DNA of 64,000 nucleotides from Bradyrhizobium glycinis (GCF_016031655.1 NZ_JACCHQ010000026.1:1-64000); one strand, 5' to 3'; shown: positions 9,319 through 18,354, counted from the first letter of the stretch. Made by a program: numbers and translations. Notes: generated by a model not told the origin, from the letters alone.

Positions 9319-9997
9319 GGAGGCAATATCCGATGCCGCGAATGGTGTGGATCAGCGGATAGTCCTGAGCATCGTCGACCTTGCGGCGGACGCGGCCGAC
9401 ATAGACATCGATGATGTTGGTGGAGGGGTCGAAATGCAGGTCCCAGACATGCTGCAGCAGCATCGCTCGGGAGACGACGCGGCCCTCGTTGCGGACGAGA
9501 TATTCGAGCAGCTGGAATTCCCGCGGCAGCAGCGGGATCTTGCGACCGCGGCGGGAGGCGCTGCGCGCGATCAGGTCGATGGCGAGGTCGCCGACGCGCA
9601 GCAGCGTTTCCTTGGCGATGGTCTCGCTGCGGCGGCCGAGCGCCTCGAGCCGCGCCAGCAATTCCGTGAAGGAGAACGGCTTGACGAGGTAGTCGTCGCC
9701 GCCGGCGCGCAGGCCGCGCACGCGGTCGTCGACTTCGCCGAGCGCGGAGATGATCAGGAAGGGGGCGGCAATGCCGTCGTCACGCAGCTGGCGCATCACG
9801 CTGATGCCGTCGATATCGGGCAGCATGCGGTCGATGGTGATCACCGCATAGTCGCGGGCGGCGCCGTGGCTGAGCGCTTCGCGGCCATTGGCGGCGAGGT
9901 CGACGTCGTAGCCAGAGGTCGTCAATTCCTCGACGAGCTGGCCTGCGGTTTCCGGATCGTCCTCGACGACCAGGATGGGACGGTGACCTCCGATCAT
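9305..9997 (-). CDS. OmpR-family response regulator
   Basis: A 230-residue two-component regulator and the first gene of the pair with the kinase at 8242-9318. The receiver has acidic residues in VVEDDPE, the phospho-acceptor Asp in ITIDRMLPD, and the switch Lys in LVKPFSF. The C-terminal winged helix (about 130-228) has LLPREFQLLEYLVRNEGRVV and IDVYVGRVRRKVD. The target regulon is not evident; the nearest divergent neighbour is the LuxR-type pair on the other strand of the kinase gene. Confidence 0.95.
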   Translation of the reverse strand: MIGGHRPILVVEDDPETAGQLVEELTTSGYDVDLAANGREALSHGAARDYAVITIDRMLPDIDGISVMRQLRDDGIAAPFLIISALGEVDDRVRGLRAGGDDYLVKPFSFTELLARLEALGRRSETIAKETLLRVGDLAIDLIARSASRRGRKIPLLPREFQLLEYLVRNEGRVVSRAMLLQHVWDLHFDPSTNIIDVYVGRVRRKVDDAQDYPLIHTIRGIGYCLRAPG

Positions 9998-10094
9998 GCA
10001 TAACTCCGCGCGACAATCGCCACCAGACTATCCCGTTCCGGGGCCGGACGGAACCGCCCGGTGGCGATCGCGACAATGGTGCGGACCGGCAATG

Positions 10095-10544
10095 CTAGTA
10101 CCAATCGTACCCGCACACATTGACCCATTGCCAGCCATAGGGCGTCCAGCTCCTGCGCCAGCAGCCGTCGTAGTAGCCGGCGTAGACAAAGGGCGCGCCG
10201 AAGACGGCGAACCGACGGAAGTGGTGGTGGTGGTGGTGGTGGAAGCCGTGATGGCCATGCCAGCCCGCGCCGGCGAAGCGCGGTCCGATCGCGGCGTGCG
10301 CGAACCGCGCCCCGCCGAAGCCGGGGCCGCCGACGTGGGCGAAACGTGCGCCTCCCATGCCGCCGGCCCGCATGCCGCCAAAGCCGCCGGCGTGCATGCC
10401 GCCGCCGAAATGCCCACCCCCGCCGAAATGGCCGCCACCGCCATGGCCGCCGCCAAAGCCGCCGCGCGCGAGCGCCGGTGACGCGACCGCCATCATGGCC
10501 GCGATCACGCTCGCCGTGAGGCCCTTGAGAAGCCTGTTGTTCAT
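10095..10544 (-). CDS. Secreted glycine/histidine-rich hypothetical protein
   Basis: A 149-residue protein with a Sec signal peptide (MNNRLLKGLTASVIAAMMAV, cleavage near SPALA-RG). The middle is made of GGGHFGGG-type repeats (about 28-70), followed by a His cluster (HHGFHHHHHHHFRR) and a C-terminal block with aromatic and Cys residues (YYDGCWRRSW, WVNVCGYDWY). Similar proteins are frequent and unannotated in rhizobia. The His cluster could bind metal, but no function is known. A GGAGGAC-type ribosome binding site precedes the ATG. Confidence 0.8.
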   Translation of the reverse strand: MNNRLLKGLTASVIAAMMAVASPALARGGFGGGHGGGGHFGGGGHFGGGMHAGGFGGMRAGGMGGARFAHVGGPGFGGARFAHAAIGPRFAGAGWHGHHGFHHHHHHHFRRFAVFGAPFVYAGYYDGCWRRSWTPYGWQWVNVCGYDWY

Positions 10545-10684
10545 CGAAGCGTCCTCCTTGCAGTGCGGCGGTCTTGGCGCCGCACGAGGAGGATCAGATG
10601 AGAAGAACGGGAGGGTTGCTTCAACTTACAAATGCGCCAGATTCTGACGCGGGAGTTAGGGAGGCCGGGCCCCAGCTCTCTGCC

Positions 10685-10772
10685 CGTCATTGCGAGGAGC
10701 CCTTGCGACGAAGCAATCCAGAGTCTTTTCCACGGCGGTAGTCTGGATTGCTTCGCTGCGCTCGCAATGACG
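10685..10772. repeat. Palindromic repeat, family A copy 1
   Basis: Hairpin with left arm CGTCATTGCGAG...GAAGCAATCCAGA and right arm TCTGGATTGCTTCGCTGCG...CTCGCAATGACG. The same arms occur at 13505-13584 and 57850-57935. It lies between two genes transcribed in the same direction. Confidence 0.9.
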
Positions 10773-10827
10773 AGAGGATGGAGCAGGTTCGACCTCTCCC
10801 TGCAGAAGAGCGGGGAGAGATTAGGAC

Positions 10828-13164
10828 TCACGCCCGCTTGCCGTTGTTCTTCTCCGCCGCGCGGCGAAGCGCTTCGGCGAGTGCGCCGCCCCCCGAAGAC
10901 TCCTGCTTGCGCGGCGCGGACGAGGTCATGCGGCTTGCGTTGCGCTGATTGTTGTCGCGCTGCATGCCCGGCGCGTCCTTCTTAGGCCCGACCTCGTCGT
11001 CGAGCCGCAGCGTGAGCGAGATGCGCTTGCGGGCGACCTCGAAGTCCAGCACCTTCACCTTGACGATGTCGCCGGGCTTCACCACCTCGCGCGGGTCCTT
11101 GATGTAATTCTTGGACATCGCTGAGATGTGCACGAGACCGTCCTGGTGCACGCCGATGTCGACGAAGGCGCCGAAGGCGGCGACGTTGGTCACGGTCCCC
11201 TCGAGGATCATGCCCTTCTTGAGATCCTTGATCTCCTCGACGCCTTCCTTGAACACCGCCGCCTTGAACGCAGGGCGCGGGTCGCGGCCGGGCTTTTCCA
11301 ACTCGCGCAGGATGTCGGTGACGGTCGGCAGACCGAAGGTCTCGTCGACGAAATCCTTCGGCTTCAGCGTGCGCACGACGTCGCTGTTGCCGATCAACGC
11401 CTTGATGTCGCTCTTGGTCGCTTCGAGAATCCGGCGCACCACGGGATAGGCTTCCGGATGCACGCCGGAGGCATCGAGCGGATCCTCGCCGCCGAGGATG
11501 CGCAAGAAGCCCGCGCACTGCTCGAACGCCTTCGGCCCGAGCCGCGGCACGTCCTTGAGCGCCTTGCGCGACTTGAACGGTCCGTTGGCGTCGCGATGCG
11601 CCACGATGCTCTGGGCGAGGCCGGAGCCGACGCCCGACACGCGCGCCAACAGCGGCGCGGAGGCGGTGTTGACATCGACGCCGACCGCGTTAACGCAATC
11701 CTCGACCACGGCGTCGAGCGATTTGGCGAGCTTGGCCTGGCCGAGGTCGTGCTGATACTGGCCGACGCCGATCGCCTTCGGCTCGATCTTGACGAGCTCG
11801 GCAAGCGGGTCCTGGAGTCGGCGCGCGATCGAGACCGCACCGCGCAGGGTGACGTCAAGGCCGGGCAACTCCTCCGAGGCGAAGGCCGAGGCCGAATAGA
11901 CCGACGCGCCGGCTTCCGACACCACGATCTTGTTCATCTTCAGCTCAGGCAGTCCCTTGACCAACTCGGTCGCGAGCTTGTCGGTCTCGCGCGAGGCGGT
12001 GCCGTTGCCGATCGCGATCAGCTCGACGCGGTGCTTGATTGCGAGCCGGCCGAGGGTCGCCAGCGACTCGTTCCATTGCCGTTGCGGCTCGTGCGGATAG
12101 ATCGCGGTGGTGTCGACCACCTTGCCGGTGGCATCGACGACCGCAACCTTCACGCCGGTGCGGTAGCCGGGATCGAGCCCCATGGTGACGCGGGTGCCGG
12201 CGGGCGCGGCCAGCAGAAGGTCGCGCAGGTTCGAGGCGAACACGCGCACGGCTTCGGTCTCGGCCGAATTCCACAGCCGCATGCGCAGATCGATGTTGAG
12301 ATGCACCTGGATCTTGGTGCGCCAGGCCCAGCGCACGGTGTCGATCAGCCAGCGGTCGCCGGGGCGCTTGAGGTCGGCAATGCCGAACCGCTTCATGATC
12401 TTCAATTCATAGGCGCTCGGCACGCCCGGCGGCGGCGCTTCGGCCTCGGGCTGAATTTGCAGGTCGAGAATCTCTTCCTTCTCGCCGCGGAACATCGCGA
12501 GGATGCGGTGCGAAGGCAGCTTGGTCAGCGGCTCGGAGAAATCGAAATAGTCGGCGAATTTTTCGCCCTCGGTCTTCTTGCCGTCGCGCACCTTGGAGGC
12601 CATGCGCGCATTCGTCCACATCTCCTCGCGCAAGGCGCCGATCAGATCGGCGTCCTCGTCGAAGCGCTCGACCAGAATGGCGCGGGCGCCGTCGAGTGCA
12701 GCAGCGGCGTCAGCGACACCCTTCTCGGCGTTGATGAAGCCTTCGGCTACGACCTTCGGATCGTTGCCCGGCTCGGCGAGCAACTGGTTGGCGAGCGGTT
12801 CGAGGCCGGCTTCCTTGGCGATCTCCGCCTTGGTGCGGCGCTTCGGCTTGAACGGCAGATAGATGTCCTCGAGGCGGGCCTTGCTGTCGGCGGCCATGAT
12901 GGTGGCTTCAAGGGCGGCATCGAGCTTGCCCTGCTCGCGGACCGATTCGAGAATGGCCTTGCGGCGGTCCTCGAGCTCGCGCAGGTAAACCAGGCGCTCC
13001 TCCAGGGTGCGCAATTGCGCGTCGTCGAGCGCACCGGTCGCTTCCTTGCGGTAGCGGGCGATAAAGGGAACCGTAGCGCCGCCGTCGAGCAGCGTCACCG
13101 CCGCCTCGACCTGCTCTGCGCGAACCCCAAGCTCCTGCGCAATTTTCTGGTTGATGTTGGCCAC
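10828..13164 (-). CDS. tex: Tex family RNA-binding transcription accessory protein
   Basis: Cytoplasmic nucleic-acid-binding protein of 778 residues, normal length for Tex. The order is: N-terminal helical domain (IAQELGVRAEQVEAAVTLLD, VPFIARYRKEATGALDD), YqgF-like RNase-H fold near 320-450 (MGLDPGYRTGVKVAVVD), helix-hairpin-helix region near 500-560 (VNTASAPLLARVSGVGSGLA), and an S1 domain near 645-720 (GMILEGTVTNVAAFGAFVDI). A basic C-terminal tail follows. Tex is linked to transcription and RNA turnover in other bacteria. The gene is monocistronic and flanked by palindromic repeats on both sides. Confidence 0.96.
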   Translation of the reverse strand: MANINQKIAQELGVRAEQVEAAVTLLDGGATVPFIARYRKEATGALDDAQLRTLEERLVYLRELEDRRKAILESVREQGKLDAALEATIMAADSKARLEDIYLPFKPKRRTKAEIAKEAGLEPLANQLLAEPGNDPKVVAEGFINAEKGVADAAAALDGARAILVERFDEDADLIGALREEMWTNARMASKVRDGKKTEGEKFADYFDFSEPLTKLPSHRILAMFRGEKEEILDLQIQPEAEAPPPGVPSAYELKIMKRFGIADLKRPGDRWLIDTVRWAWRTKIQVHLNIDLRMRLWNSAETEAVRVFASNLRDLLLAAPAGTRVTMGLDPGYRTGVKVAVVDATGKVVDTTAIYPHEPQRQWNESLATLGRLAIKHRVELIAIGNGTASRETDKLATELVKGLPELKMNKIVVSEAGASVYSASAFASEELPGLDVTLRGAVSIARRLQDPLAELVKIEPKAIGVGQYQHDLGQAKLAKSLDAVVEDCVNAVGVDVNTASAPLLARVSGVGSGLAQSIVAHRDANGPFKSRKALKDVPRLGPKAFEQCAGFLRILGGEDPLDASGVHPEAYPVVRRILEATKSDIKALIGNSDVVRTLKPKDFVDETFGLPTVTDILRELEKPGRDPRPAFKAAVFKEGVEEIKDLKKGMILEGTVTNVAAFGAFVDIGVHQDGLVHISAMSKNYIKDPREVVKPGDIVKVKVLDFEVARKRISLTLRLDDEVGPKKDAPGMQRDNNQRNASRMTSSAPRKQESSGGGALAEALRRAAEKNNGKRA

Positions 13165-13332
13165 GCGAGATTCCCTCTATCTAAGCACGCGGGCGCAGGG
13201 GCGAACCACCGGCCGCGGGACGCCGCTTATGGACCAACCAAGGTTGATTCATCAAGGTGCGGTGCGCAACCGTCGACAGAGGATTTTTTGCGCGACCGAT
13301 GCGATCTCGCCACAATCGTTGATTTGAGGCCA

Positions 13333-13480
13333 CGCTCTCGTGTCCCGGACGCGACGCAGCGCGCCAGCGATGCGGTGCAGAGCCGGGACCAGAGGCGGCA
13401 CCGGAGAATGCGGCGACATGGGCTCCGGCTCTGCAGCGCACCGCCGAAGGGCGCTGCGCTGCGTCCGGGGCACGAGAGCG
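13333..13480. repeat. Long palindromic repeat
   Basis: A 148-base element whose ends CGCTCTCGTGTCCCGGACGC and GCGTCCGGGGCACGAGAGCG are inverted copies, with inner inverted stretches rich in GCGCTGCG and CGCAGCGC. It belongs to the dispersed intergenic palindromes seen across the window and sits directly upstream of a family A repeat. Confidence 0.8.
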
Positions 13481-13504
13481 GAATATGTCGCGCACACTCT
13501 CCTC

Positions 13505-13584
13505 CTCGTCATTGCGAGCGCAGCGAAGCAATCCAGAATCCCTCCACGGAAAGACTCTGGATTGCTTCGCTGCGCTCGCAATGA
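13505..13584. repeat. Palindromic repeat, family A copy 2
   Basis: Near-perfect hairpin: CGTCATTGCGAGCGCAGCG...AATCCAGA pairs with TCTGGATT...CGCTGCGCTCGCAATGACG. It is the most symmetric of the three copies in the window. Confidence 0.92.
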
Positions 13585-13635
13585 CGGAGTATGAGGCAAT
13601 CGCGTCGCTCTTTCAGTTGGCATTCCATGCGCAGA

Positions 13636-14220
13636 CATGCCTTTGCATCCTCGCGGCGGAATAGGCCCGAGCTTTGCCTGGTCACGACACCCTCCTCTGT
13701 CAGAGGGCGCAGGGAAGACCGGGTGCCGGCCGGGCACCCACGGTCCACTGTGCGAAGGTTGCGCTACAAGAGGCTGCACAGCGGCATACAGGTGAAGCCA
13801 AACAACCGGCCTTCCCTGCGCAGTGGTTTTACGGCTTATGCCGAGCTCTCCCCGGGGAGCGATGCACTATTGCCCCCGTCGCCTTGCCGATAACTGACGC
13901 GCACACCCGGTTGGGCCGCTACATCACCGCAAGACTTGACGCACAGACCCCGGGCGTCAGGACGACACGGTTTTACCGTACGCCGATCACACCGGTCGTA
14001 TGCGCGAGGGTATTTCGCTCACGGTTGCCCGCCCTGCAAAACCCTTCGCGCCGGTGTAACTAGCGTCCACCACGGCTCACCCCACGTTCGTGACGATCGC
14101 GATACGCCCCTCTGACCGGGATGAGGTGGCGGGAGAATGCGACAAATCAGAAATTCTGTAAAGGCGAATATTTTCGCGCATGCGGATTGACCGGCCGATC
14201 GGGTGTTTTGCCCGACGGAT
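13636..14220. repeat. Large structured dispersed repeat, apparently full-length copy
   Basis: This roughly 585-base block contains no credible coding sequence. It holds several strong stems: CCTCT/AGAGG at 13694-13706, a long-range stem of 13707-13722 with 13806-13821 (15 of 16 pairs), an inner hairpin GGGTGCC/GGCACCC at 13721-13739, CGGC/GCCG and CTCCCC/GGGGAG hairpins near 13832-13860, and CGGTTTTACCG near 13967. I recognise it as a sequence repeated in Bradyrhizobium-type genomes. A copy that keeps both ends but lacks the middle lies at 42706-42840. Whether it is a mobile element, an RNA, or both is unknown. Confidence 0.65.
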
Positions 14221-14233
14221 ACCGCAAGATCTT

Positions 14234-14321
14234 GTAGGGCGGATTAGCCGAAGGCGTAATCCGCCGCTTTGGTCCCCGCGGAGACAGAGGAGGCGGATTA
14301 CGCTTCGCTAATCCGCCCTAC
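14234..14321. repeat. Palindromic repeat with GTAGGGCGGATTAGC ends
   Basis: The left arm GTAGGGCGGATTAGCCGAAG...CGTAATCCGCC is inverted in the right arm GGCGGATTACGCTTCGCTAA...TCCGCCCTAC. This is a common bacterial intergenic palindrome type. It lies 84 bases upstream of the ring-opening amidohydrolase gene. Confidence 0.88.
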
Positions 14322-14405
14322 GCGCTTCCGTCGGGCTACGGTCTTGACACGCGGCCTCGTTCCACGGCTGGTGGGCCCGCCGGGCCACCGAACCAAGGAC
14401 CAATC

Positions 14406-15515
14406 ATGCGTACAACATCGGTCGGCGTCTTCAGGATCGCCACCACGGGCCCCGGCGACGTCTCCGGCCTGATGGACTTGATCGGCTCCGGCGCGATCGA
14501 TCCCAACTCGATCCTGGCCATTCTCGGCAAGACCGAGGGCAACGGCGGCGTCAACGATTTTACCCGGGAGTATGCGGTGGCCGCGCTGTGCACGGCGCTG
14601 TCGCCCAAGCTCGGCCTGTCGCCGGAGGCAGTCGAGCAGCGGATCGCCTTCGTGATGTCCGGCGGCACCGAGGGCGTGCTGAGCCCGCACATCACGGTGT
14701 TCACGCGCCGCGAGGCCGAGCGGCCGGCAGGCCTGTCCGGCAAGCGCCTCAGCATCGGCATGGCGCAGACGCGAGACTTCCTGCCCGAGGAGCTCGGCCG
14801 CTCCGCCCAGATCACCGAGACGGCCAAGGCCGTGAAAGCCGCGATGGCCGATGCCGGCATCAACGACCCCGCGGACGTCCATTTCGTGCAGATCAAATGC
14901 CCGCTGCTGACCAGCGAGCGCGTTGCGGCGGCAAACGCGCGCGGCAGCAAGGCGGCAACGACAAGCGCTTACAGTTCGATGGCCTATTCGCGCGGCGCGT
15001 CCGCCCTGGGCGTCGCGGTCGCGCTCGGCGAGATCGGCTCCGACGTCGGCGACGAGGACGTGCTGCGACGCTACGATCTTTTCTCCAAGGTGGCCTCGAC
15101 CTCGTCGGGGATCGAGCTGATGCATAATGTCGTCATCGTGCTCGGCAATTCGGTGTCATCGGCAAGCGAGTGTGTGATCGGGCATGCCGTAATGGAGGAT
15201 GCGATCGACGCCGCGGCGGTGGTATCGGCGTTGAATAGCGTCGGGCTCAGCGCGGCGCCGCAAACCACCGCGGGCCGCACGCTCGTCAACATCTTCGCCA
15301 AGGCGGAGGCCTCGCCCGACGGCACCGTGCGCGGCTTCCGCCACACGATGCTCGAAGACACCGACATCAGCTCGACACGCCATGCCCGCGCAGCGGTCGG
15401 CGGCCTGATCGCGGGCCTCGCCGGCACCGGCGCGATCTACGTGTCCGGCGGCGCCGAGCATCAGGGGCCGGGCGGCGGCGGCCCGGTTGCAGCGATCGCA
15501 CGACTGTCGGATTGA
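14406..15515 (+). CDS. Cyanuric acid amidohydrolase/barbiturase family ring-opening enzyme
   Basis: Opens the s-triazine ring of cyanuric acid (or a related pyrimidine such as barbiturate) by amide hydrolysis. The protein has 369 residues and the family's three repeated domains, each with a Ser-Lys dyad: Lys42 (GKTEGNG) and Ser85 (MSGGTEG); Lys164 (IKCPLLT) and Ser at about 233 (STSSGIELMHN); Lys299 (FAKAEASPDG) and Ser347 (VSGGAEHQGPGGGG). ATG is preceded by AAGGA. An amidase gene follows 116 bases downstream, as expected if the ring-opened product is processed further. Cyanuric acid hydrolase is the most likely activity; barbiturase cannot be excluded without the fine specificity residues. 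Confidence 0.9.
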   Translation: MRTTSVGVFRIATTGPGDVSGLMDLIGSGAIDPNSILAILGKTEGNGGVNDFTREYAVAALCTALSPKLGLSPEAVEQRIAFVMSGGTEGVLSPHITVFTRREAERPAGLSGKRLSIGMAQTRDFLPEELGRSAQITETAKAVKAAMADAGINDPADVHFVQIKCPLLTSERVAAANARGSKAATTSAYSSMAYSRGASALGVAVALGEIGSDVGDEDVLRRYDLFSKVASTSSGIELMHNVVIVLGNSVSSASECVIGHAVMEDAIDAAAVVSALNSVGLSAAPQTTAGRTLVNIFAKAEASPDGTVRGFRHTMLEDTDISSTRHARAAVGGLIAGLAGTGAIYVSGGAEHQGPGGGGPVAAIARLSD

Positions 15516-15631
15516 TAGCCGGCGGCCCGACCTGTCCGCCCCACGCAACCCTGCCCCTCGCGGCGCCTCGGTTGATTCACGCGGGCCGTTGCTAAAAAGC
15601 TGACGCCGCGACCTTAAGGGGATGTGACTTC

Positions 15632-17107
15632 ATGACTTTGCCGATGAGCTGGAATGAATGGGCGCAGCACGACGGCGTCGCGCTGGCGGGGCGCGTCCGC
15701 AAGGGCGAGCTGACGGCGAAGGAGCTGGCGCGCCAGGCCGCCGCGGGGGTTGCCAAGGTCAATCCGGCGTTGTCCGGTGTTGTCGAGCTGTTCGAGGACG
15801 TGATCGCCGATCCCGCCAAGGACGGCGCCAATCTCGCAGGTCCGTTCGCCGGCCTGCCCTTCCTGATGAAGGACTTAGGGCCGACCATGAAGGGCCGGCT
15901 GCAGGAGATGGGTTCGCTCTTGATGCGCGGCAATCGCGCGAACGCCGACACGTTCCTCACCGGCAAATTCCGCCAGGCGGGGCTCAACCTGATCGGTCGC
16001 ACCACGACGCCGGAATTCGGCGTGTGCTCTTCGGCCGATAATCCTGCCGTCTACGTCACCCGCAATCCCTGGAATACCGACTACACCACCTGCGGCTCGT
16101 CGGCAGGTAGCGCCGCGATGGTCGCCGCGGGCGTGGTGCCGATCGCGCATGCGACCGACGGTGGCGGCTCGATCCGCATTCCCGCCGGCGTCAACGGCAA
16201 TATCGGCCTGAAGGTCTCGCGCGGCGTGTTCTCGCTGGCACCGCACATGTCCGATCTCACCGGCCTCGTTTCGATCCAGGGCTGCCAGTCGCGCAGCGTG
16301 CGCGACACCGCCGCCTTCGTCGATCACGCGCGGGGACCCGCGCCGGGCGAGTTCATGCCGTTCTGGACCACGGCGCAGCCTTATTGCGAGATGATCAAGC
16401 GCGACCCGGCAAAGCTTCGCATCGCGCTGTCGCATACATGGGGCAACTACACTGCGGCGCCCGAGATCGCTGCCGAGCTGGAGAAGGCCGGACGCTTCCT
16501 CGAAGGCCTCGGCCATCACGTCGATTATGCGCTGCCGGAGATCGATCTCCCCGCCGCCTTTGAGGCGCAGACCACCTGCTACATCTCGAACTTTGCGGTG
16601 GTGATCTCCAACATGCTCGCCGCGCGCGGACTGGAAAAGCCGCCGGAGGATCTGATCGAGCCGATGAACATCCGCATCTGGGAAGCCGGGCGCCACACCA
16701 GCTTTGCCGAACGGGCAAAGATGCAGGCCGTGTTCAACACGACCTCGCGCGGCTTCGGCAGCTTCTTCGAGCAATGGGATGTGATCCTGACGCCGATCAC
16801 GGCACTGCCGACGCCGAAGGTCGGCACCAGGGAATATCTCACCATCTCGGACAACCCTGACGTGCGCGACTGGTTCGACAATCTCTGGCGCTTCTTCGCC
16901 TTCACGCCGCTGGCCAATCTCTGCGGCATACCGGCGATCTCGATGCCGATGGCGGCGCAAGACCACGGCCTGCCGCTCGGCATCCAGGCCATCGCCAAGC
17001 AGGCCAATGACGGCCTGTTGCTGCAGCTCGCCGCCCAGATCGAGCGTGCGCTCGATGGCAAATGGAACGGCGGCAAGACCGCGAAGGTGCATGTGACCAA
17101 AGCGTAG
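15632..17107 (+). CDS. Amidase signature family protein
   Basis: A 491-residue amide hydrolase with the Ser-cisSer-Lys triad: Lys in FLMKDLGP (around 90), the Gly/Ser-rich core CGSSAGSAAM with the cis-Ser (around 157), and the nucleophile in TDGGGSIRIPAG. It follows the ring-opening amidohydrolase in the same orientation. In known cyanurate pathways an amidase-signature enzyme (AtzE) hydrolyses 1-carboxybiuret, but AtzE works with the small subunit AtzG, and no AtzG-like gene is visible here. It may therefore be a different amidase that uses a product of the upstream enzyme, or be unrelated. AAGGGG lies 10 bases before the ATG. Confidence 0.9.
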   Translation: MTLPMSWNEWAQHDGVALAGRVRKGELTAKELARQAAAGVAKVNPALSGVVELFEDVIADPAKDGANLAGPFAGLPFLMKDLGPTMKGRLQEMGSLLMRGNRANADTFLTGKFRQAGLNLIGRTTTPEFGVCSSADNPAVYVTRNPWNTDYTTCGSSAGSAAMVAAGVVPIAHATDGGGSIRIPAGVNGNIGLKVSRGVFSLAPHMSDLTGLVSIQGCQSRSVRDTAAFVDHARGPAPGEFMPFWTTAQPYCEMIKRDPAKLRIALSHTWGNYTAAPEIAAELEKAGRFLEGLGHHVDYALPEIDLPAAFEAQTTCYISNFAVVISNMLAARGLEKPPEDLIEPMNIRIWEAGRHTSFAERAKMQAVFNTTSRGFGSFFEQWDVILTPITALPTPKVGTREYLTISDNPDVRDWFDNLWRFFAFTPLANLCGIPAISMPMAAQDHGLPLGIQAIAKQANDGLLLQLAAQIERALDGKWNGGKTAKVHVTKA

Positions 17108-17127
17108 ACTGCCGCCCTTTCCCTTCT

Positions 17128-18354
17128 CTAGCCCTTGTCCTTGGCGCTCGCTTTCGCGATGGCCTTGTCCACGCGCCAGCGCGATACGTCTTGCTCGGCG
17201 AGGAAGCGCACCGCGGGACTTCGTGTCTCCGGAAACAGGGCGACCAGTGCATTGGCGCCGGTTACCCCTGGATTGCCGACCTCCTGGGCGTGCAACGCTG
17301 CCCGGCGGTCGACGCGCTGGAATGCAGCGGTCGGCGCTGCGGTGCCGGTCTCGACCACAATGTGAGCGAGCTCCTTGTCGAGATAGTCGGTCAGGTTCTG
17401 CCTGAGTGCGACGAGATCGGCTTTGCAGGCTTCCAGGACGGGCGCGGCATCGGCGTCTTCGGTCAACGCCAGCAGAAGGTGTTCAAGCGTTGCAAACTGA
17501 TGGCGGCGCCGGTCGGCGAGATCGAGCGCCCGGCGGCTCGTGGCGCCATAGGCCGGAGTGAACGGGCAAGACGAAACGTCGAGCAACGCATCGATCGTCT
17601 CCAGCCGATTCACCGGATCGAGGATTGCCAGCAGCTCATACTTGTCCTTGACCGACAGCTTCATCCGCGTCGCCATCGTATCGGCGATATGTCCGATGTC
17701 GCGCGTCCGATCGAAGAACGACCAGACGTCCGGCATGAGCAGACCATGAGCTGCCGCGTAATCCTCGAAGCGCTGGATGGCTCGGCGAACCAACTCAGGC
17801 GCATCCGCAGGCGGGCTCTCGGGCAATTCGAAAGCCTCGGACTGGTAACCGTTGTTCGTCGCCGCGAAGCTACGGAGCCCGACGCGGCGGAGTCCGCGGG
17901 TCAGCACCCTGATCGAGCCGTCCGAGAGGCGTTGGAGCTCGACCAATTGAGCGAGCAGACCGACCGCGTAGACGTTGGCAAATTGCGGCTCGTCGACGGT
18001 CGCCTCGCGCTGAATCGCGCAGACCATCTCGCGCGCGCCCTCGAACGCACGGTTGACAGCGAGCACGGTATTCTCGCGCCCGACGAACAGCGGAAAGGTC
18101 GCGCTTGGAAACGGCACGAAATCGCGCAACGGGACCGCCGGATAGACCGCGATCGAGCTGTTGAGCCTTACGCTCAGCACCGGCGTATCGCGACGCCCGG
18201 TCTGGAGCATCGCGGACAATGTATTCCAATCAGCAACACCCAGCATCCTCGACACCAGTTCGAGGCTCTCGCTGTGACTGATGGTAATGGCCTTGGTGGT
18301 CAGGGATTCGCGCAGGGTCTGCGCCATAGCCTTGGCATCGCGAAAATCGCGCAT
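17128..18354 (-). CDS. Lon-N / Clp-N domain fusion protein without ATPase or protease
   Basis: A 408-residue protein with three parts. Residues 1-52 (DAKAMAQTLRESL, ISHSESLELVSRMLG, DWNTLSAML) match the small helical module found with some glyoxalase-superfamily proteins. Residues about 70-258 form a Lon substrate-binding domain (VPLRDFVPFPSATFPLFVGR, then RVLTRGLRRVGL, ending in KYELLAILDPVNRLETI). Residues about 263-400 form a double Clp N-domain (RRALDLADRRRHQFATLEHL and VTGANALVALFPE). Neither an AAA+ module nor a protease domain is present. It probably recognises or delivers substrates to Clp or Lon, or binds ClpS-like adaptors; this is inference. GAGGA precedes the ATG. Confidence 0.85.
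   Translation of the reverse strand: MRDFRDAKAMAQTLRESLTTKAITISHSESLELVSRMLGVADWNTLSAMLQTGRRDTPVLSVRLNSSIAVYPAVPLRDFVPFPSATFPLFVGRENTVLAVNRAFEGAREMVCAIQREATVDEPQFANVYAVGLLAQLVELQRLSDGSIRVLTRGLRRVGLRSFAATNNGYQSEAFELPESPPADAPELVRRAIQRFEDYAAAHGLLMPDVWSFFDRTRDIGHIADTMATRMKLSVKDKYELLAILDPVNRLETIDALLDVSSCPFTPAYGATSRRALDLADRRRHQFATLEHLLLALTEDADAAPVLEACKADLVALRQNLTDYLDKELAHIVVETGTAAPTAAFQRVDRRAALHAQEVGNPGVTGANALVALFPETRSPAVRFLAEQDVSRWRVDKAIAKASAKDKG

Noticed and set aside
10095..10544. Collagen-like or spider-silk-like structural protein call for the Gly-rich product
   Set aside because: There is no G-X-Y periodicity; the Gly/His repeats and aromatic/Cys end match a common uncharacterised rhizobial secreted protein type.
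11128..13584. 818-codon plus-strand frame opposite tex
   Set aside because: It is the antisense shadow of tex, a well-recognised gene; long antisense frames are common at this GC content.
13591..14063. Open frames of 100-129 codons in the gene-free stretch after tex
   Set aside because: They run across strong hairpins of a dispersed repeat, lack ribosome binding sites and have no protein-like composition.
13333..14321. CRISPR array, because of the cluster of repeats after tex
   Set aside because: The repeats are long palindromes of different families, not short identical direct repeats with regular spacers, and no cas genes are present.
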